Both the position numbers and the translations under genes were made by a program. This document shows, piece after piece, positions 33,967-45,429 of a stretch of 64,000 nt of DNA. The notes under the pieces are model-generated. The model was not told where the DNA came from, made no database searches, and worked only from the letters and a program-made list of their open reading frames with translations. Source of the stretch: Chamaecrista fasciculata (lineage: Eukaryota > Streptophyta > Magnoliopsida > Fabales > Fabaceae); assembly GCA_003254925.1 (NCBI GenBank), contig QANZ01030535.1:202761-266760 (forward strand), read 5' to 3'. Each line of letters begins with the position of its first letter. Positions within the stretch are counted from its first letter, which is position 1.

Positions 33967-36660
33967 ATGAATCGCTCCACCTCCCCCACCAAAAACCCTA
34001 TTGATCCCGCCGCCACATCATCACTCCCCACCAACCCCTCCAATGCACCTGTTCATCCAGATTCAAACCCAAATTCAATTAATCCATCTATCCAACTCAC
34101 CAAAAACCTTATCGCTTCATCTACCACAAAATTTACTTCCACCAATTATCACACTCCATCTGTATCTACCGAATCGGAAACAAAACAACTCGTTTCATCT
34201 ATCTCTACCTTTTCCAATCTAATCCCTTCAGAGAACCCAAAAATTTCGCCCTTATCACCAAGTTTCGATTTTTCTCACCTTTCTTCCCAGAAAAACTCGA
34301 ATCCAGTCCCAGATCAAATTTGTTTTTCTGAACCAAGATCATCATCACCAACTCTTTCTTTTCCAAACAAAGAAGATCCAAATCTCTCTACCCTACAAAA
34401 TCCGCCTCATCAACCCGAATACCCACCCCTTCCATCAGATACAAACTCAAAACACAAACCATCAGATGAATCTCAACATATTCCCTGTCCTTCCAAACCT
34501 ACCTTCTGAGATATCGTAGTCAGAAACTCTGACCTCGACTCAAAATCACCTGAAAAGGTTTTGCAAGACGAAGAAAGTCCCAAATTAGAAGCTGTCTCTT
34601 CTTCAACACACCACGTCAAAATATCCGATGATGGCCAGATTCAGATCACCTTCCCGGGAAACATCACAAAAAACTTTCAAGCGAAATGGAAAAATGCCGT
34701 CATCGTTAGGGCTAACGCGCTCCATCTCGACCATCAAAAACTTAAGGTACGATTCCAGCATATATGGCGACTTAAAGGTAATATCACAGTCTCTCATCTT
34801 GGTTTACATTTCTATCTGGTTTCGGACTTGCTTCCTGAAGATCGTCTTGCTATTTTATCCTCTTCCCCCTGTTTTTTACATGGTATGCCCCTTCTTGTTC
34901 AATCCTGGTCCCCAAAATTTTCCCCTCAATTTGCTGCTTTAAACCCTATTTCTACGGTTTGGATAAATCTACCCTTTCTACCTATTGAGTTCCACTGCAC
35001 AGAAATCTTGCTTGCTTTAGGAAATTCTATAGGAAAGGTTATTGCTTTCGATTCGAGTAATGTTTTTTCTAAAGAAAATAAAAGATTTTGTGTTGAGCTT
35101 GCTTTAAAATCAAATCTACCGAAATCTTTTTCTATTGATGGGCATTCACAAATAATTGCCTATGAAAATCTTCATTTGCTTTCCTCTGCCTTTGTATCGG
35201 TTTCTACATCTTCTGACCCTTTACCTCTCCCCCCACTTCTTCCCACACCAACTTCGAGCCCTTCAAATTTTTCACATTCTAGGAAAAATTTTTCAAAAAA
35301 CTCCTCTGAAAATCTGGTTAATAACCCACGTGGAAAAACTATTAGGGATAATAATAAAAACCTCAAAAATGTTCCTCGTAACTCCTATCCTATTAAAACA
35401 AATAGTTTTTCAGAGCTTTCATCTAAAAAGCCAAATACTACCAAAAAGCATCTTCCAAACACATCCCAACAAAGAGAACCTTTTTCGTCAAATTCTCCTT
35501 CTGTTCCCTCTTCTCAACCCTCCTCTGTCAAAAATACCATCTCTGTGAAGTGCTTAGACCTGACACGTAAAAAAACTCTCTCAGGTTCTGCTCTCTTTAG
35601 CCCTTCTGCCCCACCTAATACCAGTAAAAACCAGCTGCAAGCTGGTTTGTCCACATCTAATATGCTGCACCTCACTGACCCCTTAGCTTCTAAGCCACTT
35701 TCCAATATAGATTTGCATAGTTCGAGTGATAAGGTTTTAAACTTTAGTAGTCAACCTGCAGATATTAATAACAACAAAAATGTGATTAATCCTTCAAATA
35801 AATCTGACTCTGAAAAACTTTCAGAGGTTGACCCTGAATCTTCTTTAAAAGTCAGAACCCAAGTCCTAGCTTGTGACCCTCTTTCTGTCCTATCTGCCAT
35901 TTCAAACGCCTATAAGAACAACTCTCATGCAACTTCCATAAACTCAAACCCTGATATATCTATCATCCTTCCAGAAAACATCACCACACAGAAAAATGTT
36001 TCCCTCAAACATTCATCGCCAGAATCTGCACTTCCAACGTCCAAACTTGCCAAACACAACCCTCCATCCCCCACCTCCACCCCCACGTCCAAATCATCAA
36101 AGGAGATCGCTACTGGTTATACCAATAAAGTGGCCAGAGAGACATGTCTCAGACATGGATCACAGGACTCCCCCTCCAGACAGGAGGGACTTCCTCCTCC
36201 AAAATCTCTACGATCTTTATCTAGAAAACCCTTCTCCTATGACTGCTCAAACCTTGTTCTGGATAAACCTACTGAGAGGTATCCTCAACAATGCACCTTG
36301 GTTAGCATGTTGGACTTACCTCATGCACAAGGCTCACCTCTCCCAAATCACGAGTCAAGCTCACCTAGACTCACACCAAAACCTGATGAACAGGCACATA
36401 TACGTTGTTCCCCCTCCTCACAGATCTCTAAACAATCATCTATACAATTGGTTTCCTCTCCCACCAACAGCCCACCCAAACCCACTAAGAGGACTGTATG
36501 CAGATCCAAAACTCCTAAACCTAGAACTATCAGACCACGGAGCAACCACAAAAATCTTTGGCCATCAAAACCACGGAGTGTTTTGGTACATCCCTCATCA
36601 CATTTTAGAAATAGATGTCTGCACAATTTGCTCACTAAACACAGAAGTAGGAACCCTTGA
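33967..36660 (+). pseudogene. LINE ORF1 (gag-like, DUF4283-type) with one in-frame stop
   Basis: A single frame from ATG at 33967 to TGA at 36658-36660, broken only by TGA at 34507-34509 (after 'CPSKPTF'). The parts before and after the stop are in the same frame. The N-terminal 180 residues are Ser/Pro/Thr/Asn-rich. After the stop comes a region of about 200 aa of the DUF4283 kind found in plant LINE ORF1 ('KNFQAKWKNAVIVRAN', 'MPLLVQSWSPKFSPQFAALN', 'VWINLPFLPIEFHCTEILL'), followed by a long Ser/Asn/Lys-rich tail. In plant L1 elements this protein binds element RNA. A TGG-to-TGA change would explain the stop. The last 660 nt overlap ORF2 in another frame. Confidence 0.8.
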
Positions 36661-39600
36661 TTATGAGCTAGATTTCTTTCCTACTTTCATAGATCATAAT
36701 ATTATGGATTTAGACCCAAATGATATAGATCTTAACCTCCCTCCTGCTCCCTTCCACCTCATCCCAAACATCTCCTTCCTTGCCTGGAATGTTAGGGGGG
36801 CAGCCAACCCTGATTTTAGGCGTGTCTTTAACAACATTGTCAATACCCATCAACCTGACCTTGTCATTATCACTGAAACCCGACTAAGTGGCGAAAGAGC
36901 TTGCAACTCTATCAATGCTCTTGGTTATGAAAAGTTCTATAAAGTTGATGCTATGGGCTTTTCTGGTGGTATTTGGATGCTTTGGAACCCAAATACAGTT
37001 AAGGTCAACATTTTGGCTTCTTCCTTTCAAGAGATTCATGCTCATGTGAAGGTAAACAACCTCTTCTTTATCCTTACTGGTGTATATGCTAGCCCTAACT
37101 TTAATACTAGAAAAATTCTTTGGGACAAATTATCCCTTATGGGAAAACACCTTAACCTGCCCTGGTTGATTTTAGGTGATTTTAATGATATTTCGAATGC
37201 AAAAGAAAAATTTGGTGGTCTGCCTGCTTGCCCCTATAGAATGAGAACTTTTAATAAATTCCTTAATGATAGTCAACTTATTGATCTTGGTTTTGAAGGG
37301 CCAAAGTTCACTTGGACTAATGGTAGGGACCTTCATTCTTTAGTAAAAACACGTATAGACAGAGGACATGCTAATAGAAGCTGGTTATCCTTGTTCCCAA
37401 ACTCCAAAATCCTTCACCTCCCTAGAGTTAAATCTGATCACTGCCCTCTCCTTCTTCATACAAATCATTCTTTCATTACTAGAAATAAACCTTTCCGTAT
37501 AGAAATCTTTTGGATGCAACACCCTTCTTTCTTAGACATAGTTAAACGTAACTGGCTTGATAATAATAATAGCCTTGAAACCATCATTAAAAACTTCCAT
37601 TACAATATTTTGAACTGGAGTAAATCCACTTTTCAAAATATACACAAAAAAAAACTTTCTCTTCTTAAACGCATAGCTGGTATTCAAAAAAGACTTTCTT
37701 GTGCCCCTAATCCCCAGCTCTTGCAACTTGAAAAAACCCTCCAACTTGATTTCATGACTACCCTTGACCAAGAAGAACAATTGTGGTTTGCTAAAGCTAG
37801 GATAAATTGGCTTACCCTTGGTGATAGGAATACTACTTTTTTCCATACCACAGCCCTTATTAAAAGAAGAAAAAACTCTATATCCTGCCTTGAGTTAGAT
37901 GATGGCACCTTTACTTATGACCCTAAAAACATCAATAACATTATTTATAATTTTTTCAAAAACTCTTACACTGAGCCTAATAACCTTCTCCCTGTTAATA
38001 TTCCTCATAACAGTATTCCCTTCAACTCCCTCCCAAAGATTTCTCCTTCTGACCATCATTCTCTTCTTCAAATTCCTTCAGAAGAGGAAATCCGTAATGT
38101 AGTCTTCAACTTACAACCTTTCAAAGCCCCCGGGGTTGATGGTCTTAATGCTTTCTTTTACCAAAAATCTTGGGATTGTATTAAAAAAGTTATTATTAAA
38201 AATATACAGCAGGTTTTCCATAATGCTGATATACCTGTCTCTTGGGGAGAAACCCTGCTGTGCCTTATTCCTAAAACTCCCTCGGTTACTAAGCCAAATC
38301 ACCTTAGACCCATAGGGCTTTGCACTCTTCACTACAAAATCCTCACTAAATTAATCTCCAATAGGATCAGACCTATCATTCCAAACCTCATTTCTCCCTC
38401 TCAGGGTGCTTTCCAAAAGGGGAAACAAGCCTCTGATTTGTTTATTGTTGCACATGTGTTGATGCACTCAATGCACAAATCAAAATCTAAAACTGGTTGG
38501 ATGATTATAAAACTTGATATTCATAAGGCCTTCGACTCTATTTCTTGGTCTTTTATTACTAAAATGTTGCAATCCTATGACTTCCCATCCCGTTTGATTA
38601 AACTTATCAACTCCTGTCTGCATAATACCTCCTACATGCCTATTATAAATGGCTCCAAAACTGATGCTTTCTATCCAATCAAAGGTATCAAACAAGGGGA
38701 CCCAATTTCACCCTTCCTGTTCATTCTTGCTATTGAAATTCTTACCCACCTGATTAATAAAGAGGTAGCAAATAAGAATTGGAATGCTTTCAAGTTCAGA
38801 AAATCAAGTCAAACTTTTTCTCACCTCCTTTTTGCAGATGACATTATCTTATGCGCCAAAGCAAGCATTAAAAATGTCAAAACAATCTCTAAAGTTCTTG
38901 ACATGTTCTCCCACATATCTGGCCTTAATTTCAACAAAACCAAATCTAAAATTTGGTTTTCCCCCACTGTTCCTAATAATATGCGTTCTACAATCACTAA
39001 CCAACTTAACATTCAAAGAACTGATGAACTTGGTAACTATCTAGGTTTCCCCCTCAAGCATAACTATAAACCTAGTGATTTCAACTTCATTCTAGATAAG
39101 ATTAACAAAAAGCTACAGACTTGGAAGAGTAACTGCCTTTCTTCTGCTGGTAGAACTCAACTTATTAGATCTACAACTTCTACCATTGCCTCCTATTACA
39201 TGAATGCCCTTTCTCTTCCTAATAAAATACTCAATGGGATTGATAAATGTAACAGAAACTTCTTTTGGAATCACAAAAATGACAAATCTAAAATTCACAC
39301 CTTAAGCTGGAATAAGATCACGAAACCCAAATACATTGGGGGTCTAGGGATTAGAAAAAGCGCTCATACTAACGCTTGTTTCATGGCTAAACAGAAATGG
39401 AAGCTCCTCACTCAGGATAAAAATATCTCCACAAATATCTTGACTATTAAATATGGCAAATTTTTAAGTATGAGTAAGAGAACACAATCTTTTGTCAGTA
39501 AAAGCATAAAGAAAGACCTTAACATTTTCGACAAAGGTATAAAAATGTCTATTCGGAATGGAAAAAATACAAACTTCTGGCTTGGAAATTGGCTTCCTTG

Positions 39601-40897
39601 TGGTCCTCTACGTAATAGAATTCAGGGTCCTATCCCTCTTCATGCTCTTTCTATCTCTGTTCATGATTTCCTTAGCTATAATAGAGATAAATCTGACCTG
39701 CTTTCCATAGACCTTCCCATGAACATTGTATACGAGATAAATGCTACACCTTATATCACTGACAGAAATTTAGATGATACACCTATTTGGGGACCTTCTG
39801 CTGATGGCATCTTCTCCATAAAATCCGCTTATAAGACTTTAACTACCTTTTCCCCTGATTACAGTGTTATTACTAAAATTAATTGGATCTGGAAAATCCT
39901 GTGTCATCCTAGGGAAAAAAACTTCATTTGGTTTATTATGAACAAAGGTCTTCTTACTTCTCAAAAACTCTATAATCTTAATGTCATAAATTCCCCCCTT
40001 TGCCCTTTATGTGCTCTTGATCTTGAAGACATGGATCACATTTTTAGAAACTGTAATAAAATTAGAGACATCTGGAATAGCTTTTCTCTTCCTCCAAATT
40101 TTTACTCCATTCCCTTCTTATCTTGGATTGAAAGTAACTGTAAAAACTCTACCCCCATACACTATACGAACTGGGGAACTTTTTTCATCTATATCCTGAA
40201 AAACATTTGGCTTTCAAGAAACAAACTAATTTTTCAAAAGGCAATCTTTTCTGCAGAATCTATAAAAAAGCATGCTTTCTTCTGTGCAGTAGAATTCTTT
40301 AGCTTAGGGATAAATCCCCCTCTACCTGATTCTGTTTCTATTACCTCTACTAAATCCTTCTGTTGGGAGAAACCAGATAGGAATTTTTACAAGATGAACA
40401 CTGATGGATCTGCCAAGTCGAACCATATTAGTGCTGGAGGTATCTTAAGAGATGAGAATGGAAATTTTATTGCAGGTTTCTCTGAGTTTATTGGATATGG
40501 TCACTCTCTTAAAGCAGAACTCTGGGCTATATTCAGAGGAATCGAGTTAGCTGTCTCTCTAAACATCAAAAAGATTATCTTAGAATCTGACTGTGTTGCT
40601 GCTATTAATTGCATTATCTCAGATAAAATTACTGTCCACCATCCTTTTTACGCTATTATTTTTAACTGTAAAAATATGCTTGCTTCCTTTGACAGTTGGA
40701 GCATGAATCACACTTTTAGGGAAGCAAATGCGTGTGCTGATCTTTTGGCATATCACGGCAGAACAAAGCAACTTCAGCACACTACCTTCATTTCCTTGCC
40801 GTCTTTTTTGAATCTCGCTTTCCTTCAAGATTACAGGGCCATTCCTTTGTGTAGGAATAAAAGAAGAAAGAAGAAGACTACCTTTGATCCTACTTGA
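35996..40897 (+). CDS. LINE ORF2: endonuclease, reverse transcriptase, RNase H
   Basis: Up to 1633 aa in one open frame, +1 relative to ORF1. The true start is unknown; 35996 is the first ATG and lies inside ORF1. An AP-type endonuclease begins near residue 258 ('ISFLAWNVRGAANPDF', 'LVIITETRLSG', 'WLILGDFNDIS', 'KSDHCPLLL'). The reverse transcriptase spans about residues 700-960 ('FKAPGVDGLNAFFYQKSW', 'LRPIGLCTLHYKILTKLISN', 'IIKLDIHKAFDSISW', 'GIKQGDPISPFLFILAIE', catalytic FADD). A zinc-knuckle (zf-RVT) region has CPLC...HIFRNC near 1340. The RNase H domain is at about 1465-1590 ('MNTDGSAKSNHISAGGILRD', 'KAELWAIFRGIELA', 'ESDCVAAI', 'REANACADLLA'). All catalytic motifs I know of are present. 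Confidence 0.93.
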   Translation: MFPSNIHRQNLHFQRPNLPNTTLHPPPPPPRPNHQRRSLLVIPIKWPERHVSDMDHRTPPPDRRDFLLQNLYDLYLENPSPMTAQTLFWINLLRGILNNAPWLACWTYLMHKAHLSQITSQAHLDSHQNLMNRHIYVVPPPHRSLNNHLYNWFPLPPTAHPNPLRGLYADPKLLNLELSDHGATTKIFGHQNHGVFWYIPHHILEIDVCTICSLNTEVGTLDYELDFFPTFIDHNIMDLDPNDIDLNLPPAPFHLIPNISFLAWNVRGAANPDFRRVFNNIVNTHQPDLVIITETRLSGERACNSINALGYEKFYKVDAMGFSGGIWMLWNPNTVKVNILASSFQEIHAHVKVNNLFFILTGVYASPNFNTRKILWDKLSLMGKHLNLPWLILGDFNDISNAKEKFGGLPACPYRMRTFNKFLNDSQLIDLGFEGPKFTWTNGRDLHSLVKTRIDRGHANRSWLSLFPNSKILHLPRVKSDHCPLLLHTNHSFITRNKPFRIEIFWMQHPSFLDIVKRNWLDNNNSLETIIKNFHYNILNWSKSTFQNIHKKKLSLLKRIAGIQKRLSCAPNPQLLQLEKTLQLDFMTTLDQEEQLWFAKARINWLTLGDRNTTFFHTTALIKRRKNSISCLELDDGTFTYDPKNINNIIYNFFKNSYTEPNNLLPVNIPHNSIPFNSLPKISPSDHHSLLQIPSEEEIRNVVFNLQPFKAPGVDGLNAFFYQKSWDCIKKVIIKNIQQVFHNADIPVSWGETLLCLIPKTPSVTKPNHLRPIGLCTLHYKILTKLISNRIRPIIPNLISPSQGAFQKGKQASDLFIVAHVLMHSMHKSKSKTGWMIIKLDIHKAFDSISWSFITKMLQSYDFPSRLIKLINSCLHNTSYMPIINGSKTDAFYPIKGIKQGDPISPFLFILAIEILTHLINKEVANKNWNAFKFRKSSQTFSHLLFADDIILCAKASIKNVKTISKVLDMFSHISGLNFNKTKSKIWFSPTVPNNMRSTITNQLNIQRTDELGNYLGFPLKHNYKPSDFNFILDKINKKLQTWKSNCLSSAGRTQLIRSTTSTIASYYMNALSLPNKILNGIDKCNRNFFWNHKNDKSKIHTLSWNKITKPKYIGGLGIRKSAHTNACFMAKQKWKLLTQDKNISTNILTIKYGKFLSMSKRTQSFVSKSIKKDLNIFDKGIKMSIRNGKNTNFWLGNWLPCGPLRNRIQGPIPLHALSISVHDFLSYNRDKSDLLSIDLPMNIVYEINATPYITDRNLDDTPIWGPSADGIFSIKSAYKTLTTFSPDYSVITKINWIWKILCHPREKNFIWFIMNKGLLTSQKLYNLNVINSPLCPLCALDLEDMDHIFRNCNKIRDIWNSFSLPPNFYSIPFLSWIESNCKNSTPIHYTNWGTFFIYILKNIWLSRNKLIFQKAIFSAESIKKHAFFCAVEFFSLGINPPLPDSVSITSTKSFCWEKPDRNFYKMNTDGSAKSNHISAGGILRDENGNFIAGFSEFIGYGHSLKAELWAIFRGIELAVSLNIKKIILESDCVAAINCIISDKITVHHPFYAIIFNCKNMLASFDSWSMNHTFREANACADLLAYHGRTKQLQHTTFISLPSFLNLAFLQDYRAIPLCRNKRRKKKTTFDPT

Positions 40898-41146
40898 AGG
40901 CTTCTTCTTTTTTCTTTTGCTCCAAGACCTCTTGCTTCTGTCTCGTTTAGTTTCTAGGCTCTCTGTTTTTCCTTTCCCTGTATGCTTTAGCTAGTTTCGC
41001 TTCTCTGCTTTCTTTCCCTGTATGTTCTAGCTTGCTTTCTGTTTCCTAGATGTTTCTGCTGTCATCAGTGGTTACTTGTTTCTCAAGATGGTTTGTAGCT
41101 TATCCTTTGCAGTAATATAATTTCCACGTATTATCAAAAAAAAAAA

Positions 41147-42166
41147 CTTCAAGGTAGATTGTTTTGTGAAATCGATACATGGTATCGCCATCATCTCACT
41201 CTCACTACTCGTCACCTCTCTCTCTAGAATTCTCTATGTGTTTAATTAATTCTGGGTACTGATTTTGTAGAGAGTGTTACTCTATATATAGTGTGATCCC
41301 TGGATGAATTAACGTTAGCCTACGCAAATAAAGAGGAATTCAATTAGTAGAATAAAGGGGAATTCTCTACTGCTTCATTACAACTATATCAAAACCATGG
41401 ATTTCAAGCGCAAAGTCAAAAGTAGTTGCTACCCCTCATTAATTAATTATTTAATCCATCATCCTTTCTTTTTCTCCCACTCTCAAATGCATCTGTTTTT
41501 TTTTTTTTTACAATCTCGTAAAATTAAAACAAAACGTAGAATAATGAATGTGTTGTTCGACGAAAACAAAACCATTGTTCCTGTTCAAGAACGTTAAAAA
41601 CCACTGTCGAACAACCAAGCAACGCCAAACGTAGACGGAAAAAAAAATAAGGGATCCCAAGCAAAACAATGTACACCCATACGATTATGTTCTTTCGACT
41701 GACGAGATCTGCGATTTGATCGTGGACTTGCTCTCTGTTCGCCATTGATCAACTTCGGTGATCAATACCCCAGCACACCTTCCCATCAATGCAGAAGCAA
41801 GGAACAGTACCTCCGTTCTGGACCCAAAAATCACATCGTTGATATCACTGCTTTACTCTTATTGTATTTTGGTTCAAATTTCAAAATAGCCCTTTTCTAG
41901 TTTGTGAAAAGCGCTCAAATCACAAAACAGTCCACCTTAAAGTTCACTCTCGTTAATTTAGATGGAAAAAACTACCTGGGACCTTATTTGTTAACGGAGT
42001 AAACCACAGGCTCCAATTTGAAACTTTTTAAACCACAGGGACCCTATCGAAAAATGGGTCAAACCACATGGCCCTTTTGTGTAACTTATCCTAAAAACTA
42101 TCATATGGCTTCTCCCAAGATATGGATTGTCTAAAGTGAGAAAGGAAAGAGCTATATGAAGGGGTA
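41147..42166. other. Intergenic region right of the LINE
   Basis: No gene is recognised. 41990-42100 has family-D-like units ('ttaaaccacagggaccc', 'gggtcaaaccacatgg'), apparently one arm of an element whose partner is unclear. Confidence 0.5.
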
Positions 42167-42174
42167 GTGCAGAT

Positions 42175-42738
42175 TAGGGGTGAGCAAACCAACCCGCCAA
42201 CCCGCGAGCCCGCAGGAACCAACCCAACTTGCAGCTATGGGTTGGGTTGGTTTGGGCTCAAAATTTCCAAACCGCACACTTGCGGGTTGGATTGCGGGTT
42301 TGGAGTTTTTCAACCCAACCCAACCCGCGAGCTCGCATATACATTTTTTTTATTTTTTTATACATATTTATGTATTTTTATATAAACTTTGTATGTTTTC
42401 TTATGTATTTATATTATTAGTTCTTTATAATTAAGATATTTTGATTATAAAATTTACATAATTACATATATGTATTACATTTACATATGTTATGGAATAT
42501 ATTTTAATTGATTTATATTTATATATATAAAATTTATGTTTTTTATTCTTTTTTATGTGTAAGTTTTCTTTATTCACTACTCACAAATTTATAATAATAT
42601 TTTTTTGTTATGAAAATTATAAAAAAAAAATTACAAACTCAACTTGCAGGTTCAACCCAACCCAACCCGTAGATTGATGTGCGGGTTGGGCTGGGATTTT
42701 CCCTCAACCCGCCCCAACCCAACCCGTGCTCACTCCTA
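42175..42738. mobile_element. hAT-type MITE 2 (564 bp), sister of MITE 1
   Basis: Ends 'taggggtgagc' and 'gctcactccta'; flanks 'gtgcagat' (42167-42174) and 'gtgcaaat' (42739-42746) match in 7 of 8 bases. The internal sequence is clearly the same family and orientation as 26452-27103 and is shorter near the right end. Confidence 0.9.
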
Positions 42739-42789
42739 GTGCAAATAGCAAGGTTTGAAAATTTCACTGCTCTGTTGAAAGCATTTTTT

Positions 42790-43331
42790 TGTCCAAGAGT
42801 CATTTTAATCCTAAATGTATGTCCTAATGTTCAGTTTGGTCCATTATGTTTAAAAGTGTTCAAATTGGTCCTAAATGTTGGCAAAATATTTCATTTTAGT
42901 TCTAAATGTTGGTAAAATGTTTCATTTTGGTCCCAAATTATTGAATTTGGTCATATTTCTCTCGTCTCTCATTTCAAGTTCAAATGGCTTGTTAAGAGGA
43001 ACTCACAGCTCTAAATTCGTCGCATTCAAATTTGAAACGATAGAGATATGATCAACTTTGTTTGTTTGACCATGAAACGAGTAGTCTACTTTTATGACCA
43101 ATTTGACCTCGTTTGTTGACGGCCCCAAATGGATAGAGAAATTACTTTTTGATAACAATACGTAGTTCTAAACTCGTTATGTTTGAACTTGAAACGAGTC
43201 ATATTTAATAGTTTGGACCAAAATGAAACATTTACCAACATTGGACCAAAATTGCAATTTGAACATTTTGAAATATAATGGATCAAAATGAACATTAAGG
43301 CAGACATTTAGAACCAAAATGAACCTTTAAC
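42790..43331. repeat. Foldback element, family B
   Basis: The arms iterate 'cattttggtcctaaatgt'-type units: left 'aatcctaaatgtatgtccta', right 'ggcagacatttagaaccaaa'. The interior has 'cgatagagatatgatcaact'-type blocks shared with 62612-63139. Confidence 0.8.
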
Positions 43332-43644
43332 CTTTCTTTACAAGAAGATTATTATAAAAGCTTTTCAGTAGCCACAAGAGTATTCCATCTAAGTTTAATT
43401 TAGCCATGAGACAAGCATTAAAATCAGCATTTTTTTTTTTTAGACCAAGACCTCCCGCATGAGTAGGTTTAGTGATCTTGTGCCAACTGACAAAGTGGAT
43501 TTTATTTTTTGTTAAGAGGATGGTTCCAAATGAAATTCTTGTTTATTTTGTTGATTTCATTATGCATTTTTTCCCCTAACAAATATTACCTCACTAGTTA
43601 ATTATAAACATGATATTTCTATACTAAAGTTTTCTATATATTTA

Positions 43645-44177
43645 TAGGCCAAAGTTCAAAATTGGTCCTTTATGTATGGGGTGGATTTCAAATTGGTCTG
43701 TTATTTTTCATTTGTTTTAAAATGGTCCTACATGTTTTCATAATGTTTCAAATTGGTCTAAAAAATATTGAATGTGACCATATCTCTCTCAGTTTGAGCT
43801 CAAATGTGACGAATTCAGAGCTACAAGTTTTTCTTACGAGTAATTTAGAACTATCAACAAACGAGGTCAAATCAAGTCATCCCAAAAGTGAGTAACTCGT
43901 TTCACGGTTAAACAAGTGAATATGGTTATATCTCTCTCGTTTCAAGTTCGAATGCAACGAGTTCGAAACTATGTGTTAACTGTTAAAGAATTATGTCTTT
44001 GCCAAGTTATGATTGCTAGCAAAATTAATGAAGTCAAATTGTGTCTTGAAAGTTGGTTTGGGACCAATTTGAAGCATAATGAAAACATGTAGGACCAATT
44101 TAAAATAATTGAAAGATAAGAGATCAATTTAAAATCTACCCCATACGTAAAGGACTAATGTGAGACTTTGGCGCATA
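43645..44177. repeat. Foldback element, family C (no captured gene)
   Basis: Left 'ataggccaaagttcaaaatt' then 'ggtcc'; right 'ggactaatgtgagactttgg' then 'cgcatatata'. The termini resemble those of the Pack-type element at 20796-22283. The interior is repeat sequence with 'tatctctctc' blocks as in family B. Confidence 0.8.
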
Positions 44178-45429
44178 TATATAATATATATATATATTTA
44201 CAAAATACAAACAACTACTTTTGGGCCAAAGTTTGTCAGCTTCAATTTATTTGTTAAAAACTACATATATGATAGTTGTTGCCTTTTTCCATCATGTTTT
44301 GGAATATGCTAATATGGTTAATAAAGAAATAGTTATTATAGTTAAATGTAATTAATTAATTTATTCCAATTTTGTTTCATTTTAAAATCATAGGCATGCA
44401 TGCGCATGGAGGTTTCACTTTCATACGAGACACAAATTAAGGTCTCACACTCTCACTTTCCCACCTCATCAAACTAACTCTTATTTTCTGGCCAAAAAAA
44501 AAAAACTAACTCTTATTTTTTTAGTGAAAAAAAAATAACTGTTAATTTATTTAGAAGTGAACCTAGGTATAGTAATTAATTATCAAAACAGAGCTGTAAG
44601 GCCGTAATTATATATAGATTTTTTTGTTAATTGTTACTATTTGACAAATTTGACCAAAGCAAATATATGAATATCATTTTGATCAAAATATAACGTTAAA
44701 TGTGAAGGGAACATTTTTTTTGTTATAAAAATAAAGTTTGATTGCAACACGTTAATGAACATTTAAGATATATAGAATGAGTTGCTACAATATTATATTT
44801 CTTAGCTTTTTATAATGTCTACACTACAAATAGCAAAAGTTGTTATAACATAAATCTACATATTCCAAAATATATAAAGTTGTTAGCATATTCTACATCA
44901 TATATGAAGAAATCCATATTCCAAAATATATAAAGTTGTTATATATAAAGTTGTTATGACATAAATCTACATATTCCAAAATATATAAAGTTGTTATATA
45001 TAAAGTTGTTAGCATATTCTACATCATATATAAAGTTGTTATATATAAAGTTGTTAGCATATATAAACTACATATATGATGTAGGCATAATTCTACATCA
45101 TATACCACGAAATCCATCCTCAAATTAAATGAGGTAGTTTACATATAACATAAATCGTAGTTGCAAAATGAAATCATACATGACATGCAAGTACTTAGGT
45201 ACTAGGTACGTATATTATTCAGAACAAAAAAGAAAGGTACGTATATTATGAATGAATTTGTTTAGAATTTTCTTTATATTCTAAAATTCAATTATATATA
45301 CAAGCATTATACTTTATTCAAATTAGAAATCACATTAGACTAAATTATGATGACTGACCGACAAAGTCATTAAGACTTAAGAGAAGATAAAAATAGAAAA
45401 ACAAAATGTATTAATTATAGTTTTTCAGT
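44178..45429. other. AT-rich intergenic region with tandem units
   Basis: No gene is seen. Imperfect tandem copies of 'atattccaaaatatataaag' + 'ttgtta' occupy about 44860-45070. Confidence 0.6.
44860..45070. repeat. Imperfect tandem repeat array
   Basis: Units 'tccaaaatatataaagttgt' and 'tagcatattctacatcatat' alternate irregularly. The short spacing, unequal unit length and AT content fit replication slippage. Confidence 0.75.

Larger units (their letters stand above)
33900..41146 (+). mobile_element. L1-type LINE (non-LTR retrotransposon), nearly intact
   Basis: It contains ORF1 (33967-36660) and ORF2 (to 40897), then a CT-rich 3' UTR of about 240 bp. A poly(A) tract of about 11 A ends near 41146. 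ORF2 is open over its whole length, which points to a young insertion. Only one clear inactivating change is seen, a TGA in ORF1. The 5' end is an estimate and I found no target-site duplication. Confidence 0.9.

Noticed and set aside
34001..35548. Alternative open frames inside the LINE ORF1 region
   Set aside because: They are shadows of the Ser/Pro-rich ORF1 frame, which alone carries the DUF4283-type region.
33880..41165. Target-site duplication for the LINE
   Set aside because: No convincing match was found between the sequence after the poly(A) (41147 onward) and the region 33780-33966, so no duplication is claimed and the 5' boundary stays approximate.
44860..45070. Possible CRISPR-like array of direct repeats
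   Set aside because: Unit lengths and spacers are irregular and AT-rich, and the DNA is plant nuclear. Simple tandem slippage explains it.
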